Shown piece by piece: positions 63,625 through 64,000 of a stretch of 64,000 nucleotides of DNA. Made by a program: the position numbers and the translations under genes. The DNA lies in assembly GCF_001584185.1 (NCBI RefSeq), contig NZ_CP013234.1, positions 4,154,001 through 4,218,000 on the forward strand. Reading direction: 5' to 3'. The notes beneath the pieces were generated by a model. It saw nothing but the letters and a program-made list of their open reading frames with translations, made no database searches and was not told the origin of the DNA. Source of the stretch: Collimonas pratensis. Its GTDB lineage: Bacteria > Pseudomonadota > Gammaproteobacteria > Burkholderiales > Burkholderiaceae_D. Within the stretch, counting starts at the first letter, position 1. Each line of letters begins with the position of its first letter.

Positions 63625-64000
63625 TCATGCCAGCGCCGCAATGGCGTCGCGCAGCCATAGCAAGGCGGGATCGTTCTGATTGCGCGGGTGCCAGCAAGCG
63701 AACAGGGAAAATCCGCGCGCCGGGAACGGCAAGGCAAAGCCATCCAGGCGATCGCGATGGCGCTGTAAAAAACGGCTGGGCAAGGTCGCCACATAGTCGC
63801 TGTTGCACAACAAGTCCGGCACCAGCGTGAAATTCTGCACGGATAGCATGACCTCGCGCTGCCGTCCCAGCAATTCCAGATGCTCGTCCATGAAACCGTG
63901 AAAGCTGCCGCCGCTGGTGGACACCAGCACATGCTTCAGGCCGCAGTACTGATCGAGGTCGAGCGCGCCGATGCCGCGTGGATGGCCTTTGCGCTGTGCC
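63625..64000 (-). CDS. LysR-family regulator, C-terminal part
   Basis: The gene runs off the right edge. The 125 visible codons contain the end of a LysR substrate-binding domain: VSTSGGSFHGFMDEHLELLG, LVPDLLCNSDYVATLPSRFL and a terminal FACWHPRNQNDPALLWLRDA. This last segment is typical of the LysR C-terminus. The DNA-binding domain lies outside the window. Target genes are unknown. Confidence 0.88.
   Translation of the reverse strand, partial: AQRKGHPRGIGALDLDQYCGLKHVLVSTSGGSFHGFMDEHLELLGRQREVMLSVQNFTLVPDLLCNSDYVATLPSRFLQRHRDRLDGFALPFPARGFSLFACWHPRNQNDPALLWLRDAIAALA

Overview
The window looks like the chromosome of a betaproteobacterium of the Oxalobacteraceae (Collimonas/Herbaspirillum/Janthinobacterium-like). 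The flanks are GC-rich, the polyol operon is of the Burkholderiales type, and gene content and codon use fit. This placement is inferred from gene content only. A central block of about 43 kb is more AT-rich, full of insertion sequences and bounded by an att repeat, so it reads as an integrated element.

Left flank (1-7.3 kb): a polyol uptake and catabolism operon. It holds the end of a substrate-binding protein, two permeases, a HAD-family phosphatase, an ABC ATPase, a D-arabinitol/mannitol-type dehydrogenase and a xylulokinase. Together they would import a sugar alcohol, oxidise it to a ketose and phosphorylate it into the pentose phosphate pathway. A tRNA-Thr(CGT) gene follows.

Island (about 7.35-50.37 kb): the last 17 bases of tRNA-Thr are repeated exactly at 50356-50372, and a tyrosine integrase starts 200 bp inside the tRNA end. 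The first 6 kb carry a P4-satellite-like set: integrase, small AlpA/excisionase-like protein, zinc-finger/Toprim/P-loop primase-helicase, Ogr/Delta-like zinc finger, ribbon-helix-helix protein and XRE repressor. At the opposite end, next to the right att site, lie about 13 GGTAAC/GTTACC motifs around an AT-rich core with a hairpin. I read this as a candidate replication origin, which would lie close to int and the primase gene when the element circularises. Cargo between these ends includes a CHASE3 hybrid kinase/receiver/GAF-LuxR operon, a PAAR protein and a KAP NTPase that become one reading frame if an IS3-type element is removed, a secreted propeller-SGNH hydrolase, an acyltransferase, a siderophore receptor with an AraC regulator, and many small single genes separated by related palindromes. 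Six IS copies are present: two identical-length IS3/IS407-like copies in opposite orientation, another IS3-type element, and three IS1182-family elements inserted at the same kind of palindrome. A tmRNA 3'-end fragment at 29.02 kb looks like a scar of a second integration event.

Right flank (50.4-64 kb): an exopolysaccharide export and tyrosine-phosphorylation operon (wza-wzb-wzc), a membrane diguanylate cyclase, small secreted proteins (including psiF), a ketopantoate reductase-like gene, an Mpo1-like membrane protein, an AraC regulator, a JmjC/cupin-like protein, a repeat-rich lipoprotein and a partial LysR regulator. REP-like inverted repeats occur in both flanks. Two related, terminator-ended candidate small RNAs with CCUCC motifs occur in the right flank.
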